Shown here: positions 44,650 to 53,600 of the stretch, in pieces
How positions within the stretch are numbered: position 1 is the first letter of the stretch
Layout: each line of letters starts with the position of its first letter
From: an uncultured Eubacteriales bacterium
Lineage (GTDB): Bacteria; Bacillota; Clostridia; Oscillospirales; Butyricicoccaceae
Direction: 5' to 3'
Assembly (NCBI GenBank): GCA_910579575.1
Contig: CAJTUM010000004.1
Location: forward strand, 62,001 to 126,000
DNA: 64,000 bases
The notes under the pieces: model-generated
The model's database searches: none
Seen by the model: only the letters and a program-made list of their open reading frames with translations
Told to the model about the DNA's origin: nothing
Program-made: the position numbers and the translations under genes

Positions 44650-45537
44650 TTATCGCTCCCTGTCTCGGCTCCGCTCCTGCTTTTGGCGGTAAAGCTCATC
44701 AGATACCTTGGAGCAAATCTCGCTCATCGCTGTACGGGTCTTGGACAGGATATCCCGCTGCTCCTTCGGCTCGGCTTTGGCAAGCTCATCAGGCACTCGC
44801 CCAATAGCGAAGTTCTGCGTGTCCACGCCGTACTTCTTGCAGACCATATACCCAATGCACACCGCCTGAAAGCCGGAATCCCTGCGACTGTATGCCTCAC
44901 TGTTGATGGCAAGCTGGGCGTGTCCAAGCTCCTGCGCCACACACTGGCACAGAGCAACGCTGTCGCCGATATCCCGCTTTACATAGAGCGTCTGCTTTTC
45001 GTTGTTGTAGAACGCTCCCATCTCAGGAAAGGGCAGCTCATCGGCAAGCTCCACCTTCACAGGGGCGGTATCCAGCATGATTGCTACAAGCTGCTGCGGG
45101 TCTCGGTTCACGCTGGGCGCAGGCAGACGCTTCCCATTGGTCTGCGCCACATCAAAAACCTTCTTCACATTGTAGGCAATCCCCGGTGTCCCGTCCTTCT
45201 TGGTGTACTCCACCGGTTCAAGGATGGAAAGGCTCTTTTCACCCTTGTTGATCTTCACATTCTCTTCACCCCAATCGCCAAAGCTCTTGAGCTGCGTAGC
45301 GCTGGGATACTGCTTGAAAATCAACAAGGCATTCGCCGCCGAATACCGATCCATTCGGCTCTGCGTGTCGAGGAACCCCTGCAACTTATTGGGATCAGAG
45401 AACACCTCTTGTGCCGTCTTGTCAATGACTGCGTAGATCTCCTCTTTCTCCGCCTGTTTCTTTGCCATCCACTCTTCGGTGGAAAGCTGCGGACGCTGGC
45501 TCTGCTCCGTCCGCTTGGGCTTGAAATTGTTTGTCAT
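44650..45537 (-). CDS. ArdC-like ssDNA-binding / metallopeptidase protein
   Basis: This 295-residue protein has an N-terminal ArdC-type ssDNA-binding domain (SRMDRYSAANALLIFKQYP, then VKINKGEKSLSILEP). A C-terminal peptidase-like part carries AQELGHAQLAI (HExxH variant QELGH, in which the first His is replaced by Gln) and AVCIGYMVCKKYG. ArdC proteins protect incoming single-stranded DNA from restriction. It is encoded in the transfer operon, so it probably travels with or shields the DNA. Confidence 0.82.
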   Translation of the reverse strand: MTNNFKPKRTEQSQRPQLSTEEWMAKKQAEKEEIYAVIDKTAQEVFSDPNKLQGFLDTQSRMDRYSAANALLIFKQYPSATQLKSFGDWGEENVKINKGEKSLSILEPVEYTKKDGTPGIAYNVKKVFDVAQTNGKRLPAPSVNRDPQQLVAIMLDTAPVKVELADELPFPEMGAFYNNEKQTLYVKRDIGDSVALCQCVAQELGHAQLAINSEAYSRRDSGFQAVCIGYMVCKKYGVDTQNFAIGRVPDELAKAEPKEQRDILSKTRTAMSEICSKVSDELYRQKQERSRDRER

Positions 45538-45543
45538 CCCATA

Positions 45544-46356
45544 TTACCTCTCTTTCGGCTTTTTCTTCTTTGCGGCTGGCTGCTGGTGGACAGTCTGACG
45601 GGGCTTGCCCTTTGCCCCCACCTTCTCTTTGCCGCTCTCAGGCTCGACACGCTCTGCTTCCTTCTGCTTCGCCGCCTGTCTCTTGTACCCCTCCAACTTC
45701 TCTTTCACAGAGGGCTTACGCTGGGGTGGCGTGGCAGCACCCTTATCAGTGTGCGTACCGTCCTGCTCTAAGTGCTGCTCGGACAGAGGGCTTTTGTCTG
45801 TCTTTGCGGCAGTAGGGTTTTCCTGTTCGTTTCGCTCCCTTTGCTTGGCTTTGCCCATCGCTTCTTCCACAATGCGCTGCCCCATTGTTTTCGAGGGAAC
45901 CTCACGCTCCTTTGCCTCACGCTCGGCAACATCCCGCTCTGCTTCAGAGACGATGGAAGCCTTGTCCACAGTGCCAAGCTCAAAGCGATCCACAATGCGC
46001 TGGATTTTAGAAGCGTCCTCGGCTCTTGCGATAATGTCCACTTGAGCGTCAGGAGCGTTGGTGTTCCGGTCACGAAGGACGCAGTACAGTACGCCGTATC
46101 GCTTGGCGTGCTCTGTAAACTTCTTCAAGTCTTTCTGTGGGAGGGAAAACACTTTCAGCTCCTTGCCGGACTTTATCATGCTGGTCAGTCGTGCCTTGCC
46201 ACGGGTTTTGCCAGACTGTGATACTTCCTGCTTCAAGACCGACGCCAGTAAGATGGCAACCTCCTTTGCCGCTGAACCGGTCAGCTTTGCGGCAACCTCG
46301 ATGCCCTCAAGGGATAGTCTGACTACCTGTTCCGCTGCGTCACCGCTGCTTGTCAT
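45544..46356 (-). CDS. PcfB-like (DUF3801) accessory mobilisation protein
   Basis: This 270-residue protein has an N-terminal half matching PcfB/DUF3801 (AAEQVVRLSLEGIEVAAKLT, then KELKVFSLPQKDLKKFTEHA). The last 120 residues are a Lys/Glu/Gln-rich, probably disordered tail. In pCF10, PcfB links the relaxosome to the coupling protein. It overlaps the relaxase gene by 17 bases. Confidence 0.88.
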   Translation of the reverse strand: MTSSGDAAEQVVRLSLEGIEVAAKLTGSAAKEVAILLASVLKQEVSQSGKTRGKARLTSMIKSGKELKVFSLPQKDLKKFTEHAKRYGVLYCVLRDRNTNAPDAQVDIIARAEDASKIQRIVDRFELGTVDKASIVSEAERDVAEREAKEREVPSKTMGQRIVEEAMGKAKQRERNEQENPTAAKTDKSPLSEQHLEQDGTHTDKGAATPPQRKPSVKEKLEGYKRQAAKQKEAERVEPESGKEKVGAKGKPRQTVHQQPAAKKKKPKER

Positions 46357-47716
46357 GGAACCTCCTCTCCTTTCTGTGCATGATTTCTTCCTCTGCGATA
46401 ACCTTCTCCAGCTTCTCTTGAATCACGCCGGAGCGCTCCGCTATTCCATCGCAGAGCTTTATTTCCTTGCGGAGCGATTTTAGCTTTTCGGAGATTTCAG
46501 AAATCTCTGCCTTTGCTGCCAACAGCCTGTCATCTGATACATCCACTCTTCGGATTTCGTTTCGGAGATGTGTTCTGTTGGCAGTAAGCGCTTTGATTTC
46601 TTCCTCTACCGAGTCTCGATACGAAAAAAGCTGCTCGGCAGTACCAATACGGTGTCTGCATAGCAGCGTTGTCTGTGCGCTCAATTCGTCCAGCCTCATC
46701 AGGTCATCCCTCAACAGGTAATGCACCTTGGTAGGGCTTCGCTTCTTGTAGTTCGGCAGATAGCCCAGCTTGTAGCAATAATAAAGGTAACGCCCCTTTA
46801 GTCCAGAGACCTTGCGGATACGCTGCTCACGAGTGACAAGCGCATACTGGCGTGGCTTGGGCGCTTCACGCTGGAACGACCTGAGTAAAACTTTTCCCTG
46901 ATTTTCTCTGAGCCGCTCCATGATCCGGTCGTTCGCATACTCGTCACCGAGCCGGTACAAACGGATCGGCTTCTTGCTTCCTTTGGGCAGGATCGTCCAG
47001 TATTTGTGACGGTCGTTGAAATCGAACGAGTAGCCCATCTCCTTCAGGGCATACTCAAGCTGTTTCCTGTTGGAGCTTTGAGAAATGGCTTCATCGAGGG
47101 CAGCCCGCACCACATTGTATCTTGTGGGCATACCCGCTTTGTCCATCACAGTCAGGTGAGCAGACGGGAGATTTCGCTTAGGCTCTCGAATCACATGGAG
47201 CTTGTGCTTTTCACAAATCCGATCCGCAACCTTCCTGAACTTGAACCATGAAGTATCACGACATCGTTTCCCATCCACAAAGGAAACCGAGTTGATGACA
47301 AAGTGACAATGAAGGTGTTTGGTGTTCAGGTGCGTTGTCACCACCACCTGAAACCGCTCGCCCCATACCTCATTGGCAAACTCCATGCCAATCTTCTGGG
47401 CCAGCTCCGGTGTGATGTCCTGCTCCTTGAAGCTCAAGTAGCCATGATAGGCTTGGATTCCGTCCGGTTTTTCGAACTGCTCTTTGACAGTGACAAACTG
47501 CTCTCGTGCTGTCGCCACATTGCAGTTGATCCCCTCGCAGAAATACTCATGCTCGGTTTTTTCCTCGTCCTTTGCATAGGCAAGCACATCTCGCAGGGCT
47601 TGGTAATCATTGAGTGAGTAGTCCCGCAGTGTTTTGTCTGTCTTTTCGGGATTGGTGGCATAGTCCAGCACTGCTCCAAGCCTGACCGTCACTGGCCACA
47701 GCTTTGTTACTGCCAC
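46340..47716 (-). CDS. MOBP-family relaxase
   Basis: This protein has 458 residues, with a GTG start at 47716. The HUH triad is HLNTKHLHCHFVIN near residue 130, with an N-terminal DYATNPEKTD region that should hold the nicking Tyr (LRDYSLNDY is the nearest candidate). A C-terminal coiled coil spans about residues 360 to 450. It nicks oriT and pilots the strand. The MobC gene overlaps upstream by 10 bases, and the likely oriT lies just beyond it. Confidence 0.94.
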   Translation of the reverse strand: MAVTKLWPVTVRLGAVLDYATNPEKTDKTLRDYSLNDYQALRDVLAYAKDEEKTEHEYFCEGINCNVATAREQFVTVKEQFEKPDGIQAYHGYLSFKEQDITPELAQKIGMEFANEVWGERFQVVVTTHLNTKHLHCHFVINSVSFVDGKRCRDTSWFKFRKVADRICEKHKLHVIREPKRNLPSAHLTVMDKAGMPTRYNVVRAALDEAISQSSNRKQLEYALKEMGYSFDFNDRHKYWTILPKGSKKPIRLYRLGDEYANDRIMERLRENQGKVLLRSFQREAPKPRQYALVTREQRIRKVSGLKGRYLYYCYKLGYLPNYKKRSPTKVHYLLRDDLMRLDELSAQTTLLCRHRIGTAEQLFSYRDSVEEEIKALTANRTHLRNEIRRVDVSDDRLLAAKAEISEISEKLKSLRKEIKLCDGIAERSGVIQEKLEKVIAEEEIMHRKERRFHDKQR

Positions 47717-48045
47717 TTCAAGCCGCTATGCTCCGGTCGCAGGAACTCACGCTCCACATCAGCCTGAAACCTGTGCCAGCGCTCCGCCTCCTTCGCAAGC
47801 GCCGGAGCGTCGATGAAGTTCAGGGCATTCGCCTTTGTGGACAGTTGGTGAATGTTGTTGCCGATGGCAGACAGCTCCCGCATGACATCATAGAACCGGT
47901 CATCCGGCTTCTCTCTGGGTTCGTATCCTTTCAGCAGCAATCGGACAAGCGCAGCTTCCGTCAGGCAGGTGCGCTTGGCTTTCTTCTGCAAGTCCTGTGC
48001 TTCCGATTTGGAAAACCAGAACTGCTTTTTAATAGTTCGCTTCAT
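47707..48045 (-). CDS. MobC-like relaxosome protein
   Basis: This protein has 112 residues from the ATG at 48045 (GGAGAG 7 bases upstream). It starts with a basic ribbon-helix-helix-like part (MKRTIKKQFWFSKSEAQDLQ) and has a late RELSAIGNNIHQLSTKANAL, the MobC signature. It helps the relaxase melt and bind oriT. Confidence 0.9.
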   Translation of the reverse strand: MKRTIKKQFWFSKSEAQDLQKKAKRTCLTEAALVRLLLKGYEPREKPDDRFYDVMRELSAIGNNIHQLSTKANALNFIDAPALAKEAERWHRFQADVEREFLRPEHSGLKWQ

Positions 48046-48067
48046 GGGCAAACTCTCCTTTCATTGA

Positions 48068-48140
48068 TTGGGGTATTAGGGGGAACCCCTAACGAGGTGT
48101 TTTTCGACGGTAGGAGTAAAAACGCACTGCTCGTTAAGAT
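48068..48140. other. Candidate origin of transfer (oriT)
   Basis: It lies directly upstream of mobC in a 130-base gap. It holds a 7-base perfect hairpin (TTAGGGG at 48076 to 48082, CCCCTAA at 48086 to 48092). This overlaps a second long inverted repeat with ends TAACGAG (48090 to 48096) and CTCGTTA (48130 to 48136), enclosing GTTTTT and AAAAAC. Nested repeats next to relaxase/MobC genes are the expected oriT form. The nick base cannot be assigned. Confidence 0.6.
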
Positions 48141-48177
48141 GATGCAGTCTCTCTCAAGCCCGCCGTTCTCTCGCAGA

Positions 48178-49248
48178 TTATCGCTCCATTTCCTTCGAGA
48201 CCGGCTTATATGGGACGGCTGCGATACCGCTTTCGGTGCGGAAAAAGCGCTCAGGATTCTTGAACTTCTCCTGATACTTTTTCACCTGTTTGGGAGACAG
48301 GCTCTCGAATCTTTCGCTCTCTATGGGAGCTGCAACGATAAAAAAATCCCCCGCAATGATGTCGATCATTTCACGAGAGTCGTTTTTCATATAGCACCGC
48401 TCAACCTTCCAACCGTCTTTGCCGCCATGTTCGTCTGCCATATACTGTTCCAGACGGACGCCCTTATCTGTCCCGTCAAGGGCTTCTGCAAAGATGGAGT
48501 AGCCGCCCATATTAGGCCGAAACGCCTTGTTGTCGCTGGACACCACATAGGTTCTGGATTCCAACGAATAGGGCTTAGTGAAGCTGTCCTGCGAGAAAAC
48601 AATATAGCCGGTAACATGACCGCCGTACTCTTTCTCGACCTCCCGAAAAAGGTTTTTCATCTCCTGATAGGTCATGTCAACCTCAACCGGCTCGGCATAA
48701 ATAGCCCGATTCAGCGGCAGTCCATTGACCTTTCCCTCCTCGTTGCAGATGAGCGCCACCTCATCCGCAAAGGGCATATATTCCTCAATGTCGCCGCCAA
48801 CAACCGCCTGCATTGCCGACAAGCTATCCTCGATTTTGATAAGCCGGGGTATTTTATCCGGCTGCACAAGAAGCACCTCAATGGTCTTGAGCTTGTCGAG
48901 ATCACAGAACCGTTCGCTTTTCTGTGCCTTGCTGGGGTCAAAGGAAACCTCCTTAAATCCAAAGCTGTCACAGAAATAGAAGCCCTTTTCCACCTTTTCC
49001 GCCTCTATCACTTCCACCACATCGGAGACGGACAGCGACCGAGCTTTGTAGCCGGTGGGATGGCTTTGGTTGAACACTTCGTACACATCTTCAAGGCTCC
49101 TGCACCCGACAGTCCCCTCAAAAACACTGTCATAGACTGAACTGTCAAGGCTCATGTCCCCATGCTTTTTCATCAGGAAATCGCTCCCCATGAAAGCGAG
49201 ATTTTCAGAATCCCGCTCCATGTTTACCTGATAGATTTTGATTTTCAT
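48178..49248 (-). CDS. YodL / DUF3846 domain protein
   Basis: This 356-residue protein has an N-terminal YodL-like domain (MKIKIYQVNMERDSENLAFM, then CRSLEDVYEVFN) to about residue 110. A DUF3846-like domain (EVLLVQPDKIPRLIKIEDSL, then GLPLNRAIY) follows to about 190. The remainder is unassigned. Such proteins accompany replication or transfer genes in Firmicute elements; no activity is known. It overlaps the TOPRIM gene by one base at 49248. Confidence 0.75.
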   Translation of the reverse strand: MKIKIYQVNMERDSENLAFMGSDFLMKKHGDMSLDSSVYDSVFEGTVGCRSLEDVYEVFNQSHPTGYKARSLSVSDVVEVIEAEKVEKGFYFCDSFGFKEVSFDPSKAQKSERFCDLDKLKTIEVLLVQPDKIPRLIKIEDSLSAMQAVVGGDIEEYMPFADEVALICNEEGKVNGLPLNRAIYAEPVEVDMTYQEMKNLFREVEKEYGGHVTGYIVFSQDSFTKPYSLESRTYVVSSDNKAFRPNMGGYSIFAEALDGTDKGVRLEQYMADEHGGKDGWKVERCYMKNDSREMIDIIAGDFFIVAAPIESERFESLSPKQVKKYQEKFKNPERFFRTESGIAAVPYKPVSKEMER

Positions 49249-50210
49249 CAGCGTTCTCTTCTCCTCTCATTGCTTTTTTCTCTGGATAATCCTAGCTTCC
49301 GGCAAAGGAAATCGTTATAGTCCTTGCCGTACTGCGGCGGGCAATCTTCTATCTCATACCTGTCTGCCAGCTTCGCTCTGAGCGCCAAGCTCGCATTTCT
49401 CCCTGCTGCGTCATTGTCAAAATGAAGCGAGATTTTTCTCATCGAAGGATTCTCAGAGAGAAACTGTGACAATGCCATAGGTGTCTTGCTGTCCTCCGGT
49501 CGCTTCTTTGACAGGTACACGCCAGAAAGAGAAACAAGGTTATTTGCCCTCCAGTCTCGCCCTGCCATGACATCCAAGGTTGCATAGGAAAGCAGGTCAA
49601 TAGCACACTCGAACAGGTGCAACTCTTCGTTTCTGCTTTCCGCTATCCGAAAGGAATAGTGCTTGTCGCTGCCGGAACAGTCACCCATAATGCGGGTGCT
49701 GTTTGTTGCCCGAAACGCCGCATATCTGGGCTTATGCTCTCGGTCATAGCCTACAAAAACGGCATTGTGATACGGAAGGTTCTCAAAGATCAGCTCATGG
49801 GAAATGCAGTATTCAATGACGCCATAGTCGATTCCTCTCCCGAAAAGGTACTCTGTGACCTTATCCGTTGAGGGGCTTTTCTCTGGCAAGAGCAAAACCT
49901 TCGGCACATCCTCTTTTGGCTTGGCGCACACCATCGTAGGCATGACAGCCGCCCTTCCCATCAGCGTCTCAACGGCTTCGATAAAAGAAACGCCCCTGAC
50001 CTTCACGAGATAGTCAAGGGCATTGTAGCCGCCGATTCGCTGCGACCACCACATCCATTTTCCGTTGGAAATCTTTAAGCTGTCGTGGGTTCTGGTCGTG
50101 TAATTGTTCGGAGAAATCCGAACAAGCTCATCCGGTTCACACGCTTGCAGATAGGTCAGAAGGTCTATTCTCCTTGCCTGTTCGATTACCTCCGGTGCAA
50201 TATATGGCAT
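49248..50210 (-). CDS. DUF3991/TOPRIM primase-like protein
   Basis: This 320-residue protein starts AREVxD-type: EQARRIDLLTYLQACEPDEL and WMWWSQRIGGYNALDYLVKV (the DUF3991 zinc-less primase N-terminus). A TOPRIM domain follows from about residue 195, with Glu in LHLFECAIDLLSYATL and ISLHFDNDAAGRNA. It probably primes the complementary strand after transfer. It lies 6 bases after the DUF3848 gene. Confidence 0.88.
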   Translation of the reverse strand: MPYIAPEVIEQARRIDLLTYLQACEPDELVRISPNNYTTRTHDSLKISNGKWMWWSQRIGGYNALDYLVKVRGVSFIEAVETLMGRAAVMPTMVCAKPKEDVPKVLLLPEKSPSTDKVTEYLFGRGIDYGVIEYCISHELIFENLPYHNAVFVGYDREHKPRYAAFRATNSTRIMGDCSGSDKHYSFRIAESRNEELHLFECAIDLLSYATLDVMAGRDWRANNLVSLSGVYLSKKRPEDSKTPMALSQFLSENPSMRKISLHFDNDAAGRNASLALRAKLADRYEIEDCPPQYGKDYNDFLCRKLGLSREKSNERRRER

Positions 50211-50216
50211 ACTACA

Positions 50217-50546
50217 TCACCGGCTTTCCTTTGCGTGTTCCCGCTTGATAACCTCATCGGCTCGGCTCTCAATGCAGTCACGAACCACATCCATGCGGTC
50301 TGTATCCCTCTTGTCGAACTCTTTATAGAGGTCGGCAAGCGGAGTGGGAGACTTCAAAAGCGCCTTTGCCCGCTTGGGCGAAAGCTCAAGAACATCCATC
50401 TCCATCAGAATGTCCTCCCGAACAGTGTACTCGTTTGTGTGGCTCAAAATCTCGCTGGGTTCCTGTTGCAGCAACCAGTCACGATAGCTGTCCTGCTCCG
50501 CTTTCATCTTCTCACACAGCTCTGTTCGATAGTCCCGCTGGGTCAT
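50217..50546 (-). CDS. DUF3848-like protein
   Basis: This 109-residue acidic helical protein contains NEYTVREDILMEMDVLELSP and KRAKALLKSPTPLADLYKEF, the DUF3848 pattern. Function unknown. It lies between the large helicase and the primase-like gene in the transfer-replication operon, separated from the helicase by 106 bases. Confidence 0.78.
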   Translation of the reverse strand: MTQRDYRTELCEKMKAEQDSYRDWLLQQEPSEILSHTNEYTVREDILMEMDVLELSPKRAKALLKSPTPLADLYKEFDKRDTDRMDVVRDCIESRADEVIKREHAKESR

Positions 50547-50652
50547 ATCGACACCTCCTTTGAATAATTCATAGCCGGAAAAACAGCGGATTGGTTCTTT
50601 CGGCTATGTAAAACAGCACGAGAAAATCTCGTGCTGTCTGGTGTTGGCTGTC

Positions 50653-53600
50653 TTATCTTTCCCTCGACCGGTCTCGCTCCGGTGTCAGATCCTCTCCCTC
50701 GTCGAGTTCATCACCAGCCATCTCATTCTCCCTCTTATCGAGGTTCAACAGAATATCTAACTCGTTCAGCCTTGCGGTCATCCGCTGTAGCTCTTCGTCT
50801 TGAGGGAAGGGCTTTTCCACCTCCGCTTTGGCGGTTTGAAGCTGCTGCTCCGCAACCTCAAGGGCAATACGCTTATCCTCAAGGACATCTGGAATACGCT
50901 CAATGGCGTTGTCGATACGGGAGATGTTTCCGAACACATCATCACCAAGGGCAATCTTACGGCTCGTCTCGCCCTGTATTTTCACCTCATAGTAACGCTC
51001 CACGGTGTTAAAGGACAGCTCCAAGTGAAATCCTCTATACCCGCCCAGCGGGATAGGTTCTGGGCTTTCCATCTGCTTGCAGGCTTCAATGATAGCCTTG
51101 CCTGCGTCTGCCTTTTCGGAGTGTAACACACCCTTGATTTCCATTCCCACAAAGCGTTCATCCGCAGGCTTGGGATGATCCAGCCTTGTCCTTCTGTCAG
51201 CTTCAAGCCCCGCTATGGCTTCCCGCAGCGTGGCAATCTGCTGTGGATAGAACTTGACAATCTTATCTTCCAGCGCATATTTTTCCGACAGGAAGCTGGA
51301 CTTCAACAGCCGCAGCTTCTGGACTTGGATATCCAAATCCATCTTCTCTTTGATATACGGATTGCCGGTTGCAAGCATTTTTATCTCCGCATAGCTGAGT
51401 GCGGTTGCGTCGATATCCTCCGCAGATCTGACGGGAGACTTGCTCGTCATGATCTGGCTTGCGAACTTCTGCTTGCCCTCAACAAGCTGATACAGATATG
51501 CGTCAAAGGTTCCCTCCGTCACATACCGGTAAATGTTCACCTCTGGATTTTCATTGCCCTGCCGGACAATTCTGCCGCTGCGCTGCTCCAAATCTGAGGG
51601 TCGCCACGGGCAATCAATATCGTGAAGCGCTATGAGTTTATCCTGACAGTTGGTGCCAGCGCCCATCTTCTGGGTGGAACCCAAAAGCACACGAACCTCG
51701 CCCTTGCGAACATTCTTAAACATCTCTTGCTTCTTGATTTCTGTGTCCGCCTCGTGGATAAAACGGACTTCCTCGGCAGGGATACCACGCTCTATCAGCT
51801 TCTCTCGGATGTCGGTATAGACTGAGAACTCTTCCTCTGATTTCGGCGTGGAGAGGTCGCAGAACACAAGCTGCGCCGACTTCTTATCGCTGTTGTCACG
51901 CCATATCTGATAGATATTCTCCACACAGGCGTTGACCTTGCTCCCCTCAAAATCATTCAGCATAGGGTTAATCATACGCTGATCGAGAGCGAGCTTTCTG
52001 CCATCGTTGGTTATCTTGAGCATATTATCAACGCTTGGGTCAATACCACCGAGACGGATACGCTCTGCCCGTTCAGCAAGACCGGCAACCATTTCCTTTT
52101 GCATTTCAGAGGGCTTCACAGCGATGTTGTGGTACTTCGCATCCGGTACTGGCAGGTTGAGGGTATCCGCAGTTTTGATATCCGCAACCTCCTTGAACAT
52201 GGACATCAGCTCAGGCAAATTATAGAACTTTGCAAAGCGTGTCTTTGTCCGATAGCCCGTTCCCTCCGGTTTCAATTCGACCGCTGTAACAGTCTCGCCA
52301 AAGCTGGACGCCCACGAATCAAAGTGCTGCAAGCCATGCTTTTCAAGGGTGCTGTACTGCAAATATCTCTGAATCGTGTATAACTCAACCATACTGTTTG
52401 AGATAGGCGTACCGGTGGCAAAGACTGTCCCACGCCCTCCGGTCAGCTCATCAAGATAGCGGCATTTCATATAGAGGTCTGCCGATTTTTTGGCGTCTGT
52501 CTGGGAAACGCCGCCCACATTCCTCATCTTTGTGTAGAGATGGAGGTTCTTGTAGTAGTGACTCTCGTCGATGAACAGACGGTCTATGCCGAGTTCCTCA
52601 AAGGTCACGACATCATCTTTTCTACTCTGGTCGTAAAGGTTTTTCAGCTTCGTCTCAATGGTTTTCCTCGACTTCTCATACTGCTTAATGGTAAACTTCT
52701 CACCACGGTTTTCCTCGAGTTCTTTAATGCCCTTCATGATTTCGTCAAGCTCCTGCTCAAGAAGAGCGATTTGCCGCTCGATACTCATGGGGATTTTCTC
52801 GAACTGTGAATGCCCGATGATGATAGCGTCGTAGTCGCCGGTGGCAATCCTGCCGCAAAAGCGTTTGCGGTTCTTGGTTTCAAAATCTTTTTTTGTGGCG
52901 ACCAAGATATTCGCCGCAGGATAGAGCTGCAAGAACTCAGCCGCCCACTGCTCCGTCAGATGATTCGGGACAACAAACAGGGATTTGCTGCACAGGCCAA
53001 GCCGTTTGGATTCCATCGCAGCGGCGGTCATTTCGTAGGTCTTGCCTGCCCCCACAGCGTGTGCAAGCAGCGTATTGCCGCCGTAAAGGATATGCGCCAC
53101 AGCATTTTTCTGGTGATCCCGCAGTTCGATTTCGGGGTTCATGCCAGAGAAAACAATGTGACTTCCGTCATACTCTCTCGGTCTTGTGGAGTTGAACTTC
53201 TCATTATAAATCTTACAAAGCCGTTCCCTTCGGGCAGGGTCTTGCCAGACCCAATCCTGAAAGCCCTGCTTGATTTGCTCCTGCTTTGCCTGAGCAATAG
53301 CGGTCTCCTTGGCATTGAGTACCGCCTTTTTCTTGCCGTCGGCGTCCTCCACATAATCGAAAATACGAACATCCTTCAGATTCAAGGTTTCCTCGATAAT
53401 CTTATAGGCATTGATACGGCTGGTGCCATAGGTGGAATAGGCTTTGACATTGCTGCGGTCGTAGCTCTTGCCCTCGATGTTCCACTCGCTGGAGAACTGC
53501 GAATAGTGGACTTTGATGTTCCACTGAGCATATCGGGGCGTGTCCAGAAACTCAAAGATGAATTGCTGAACGATCTCCGGCGGCACCCAAGTTGTGCCGA

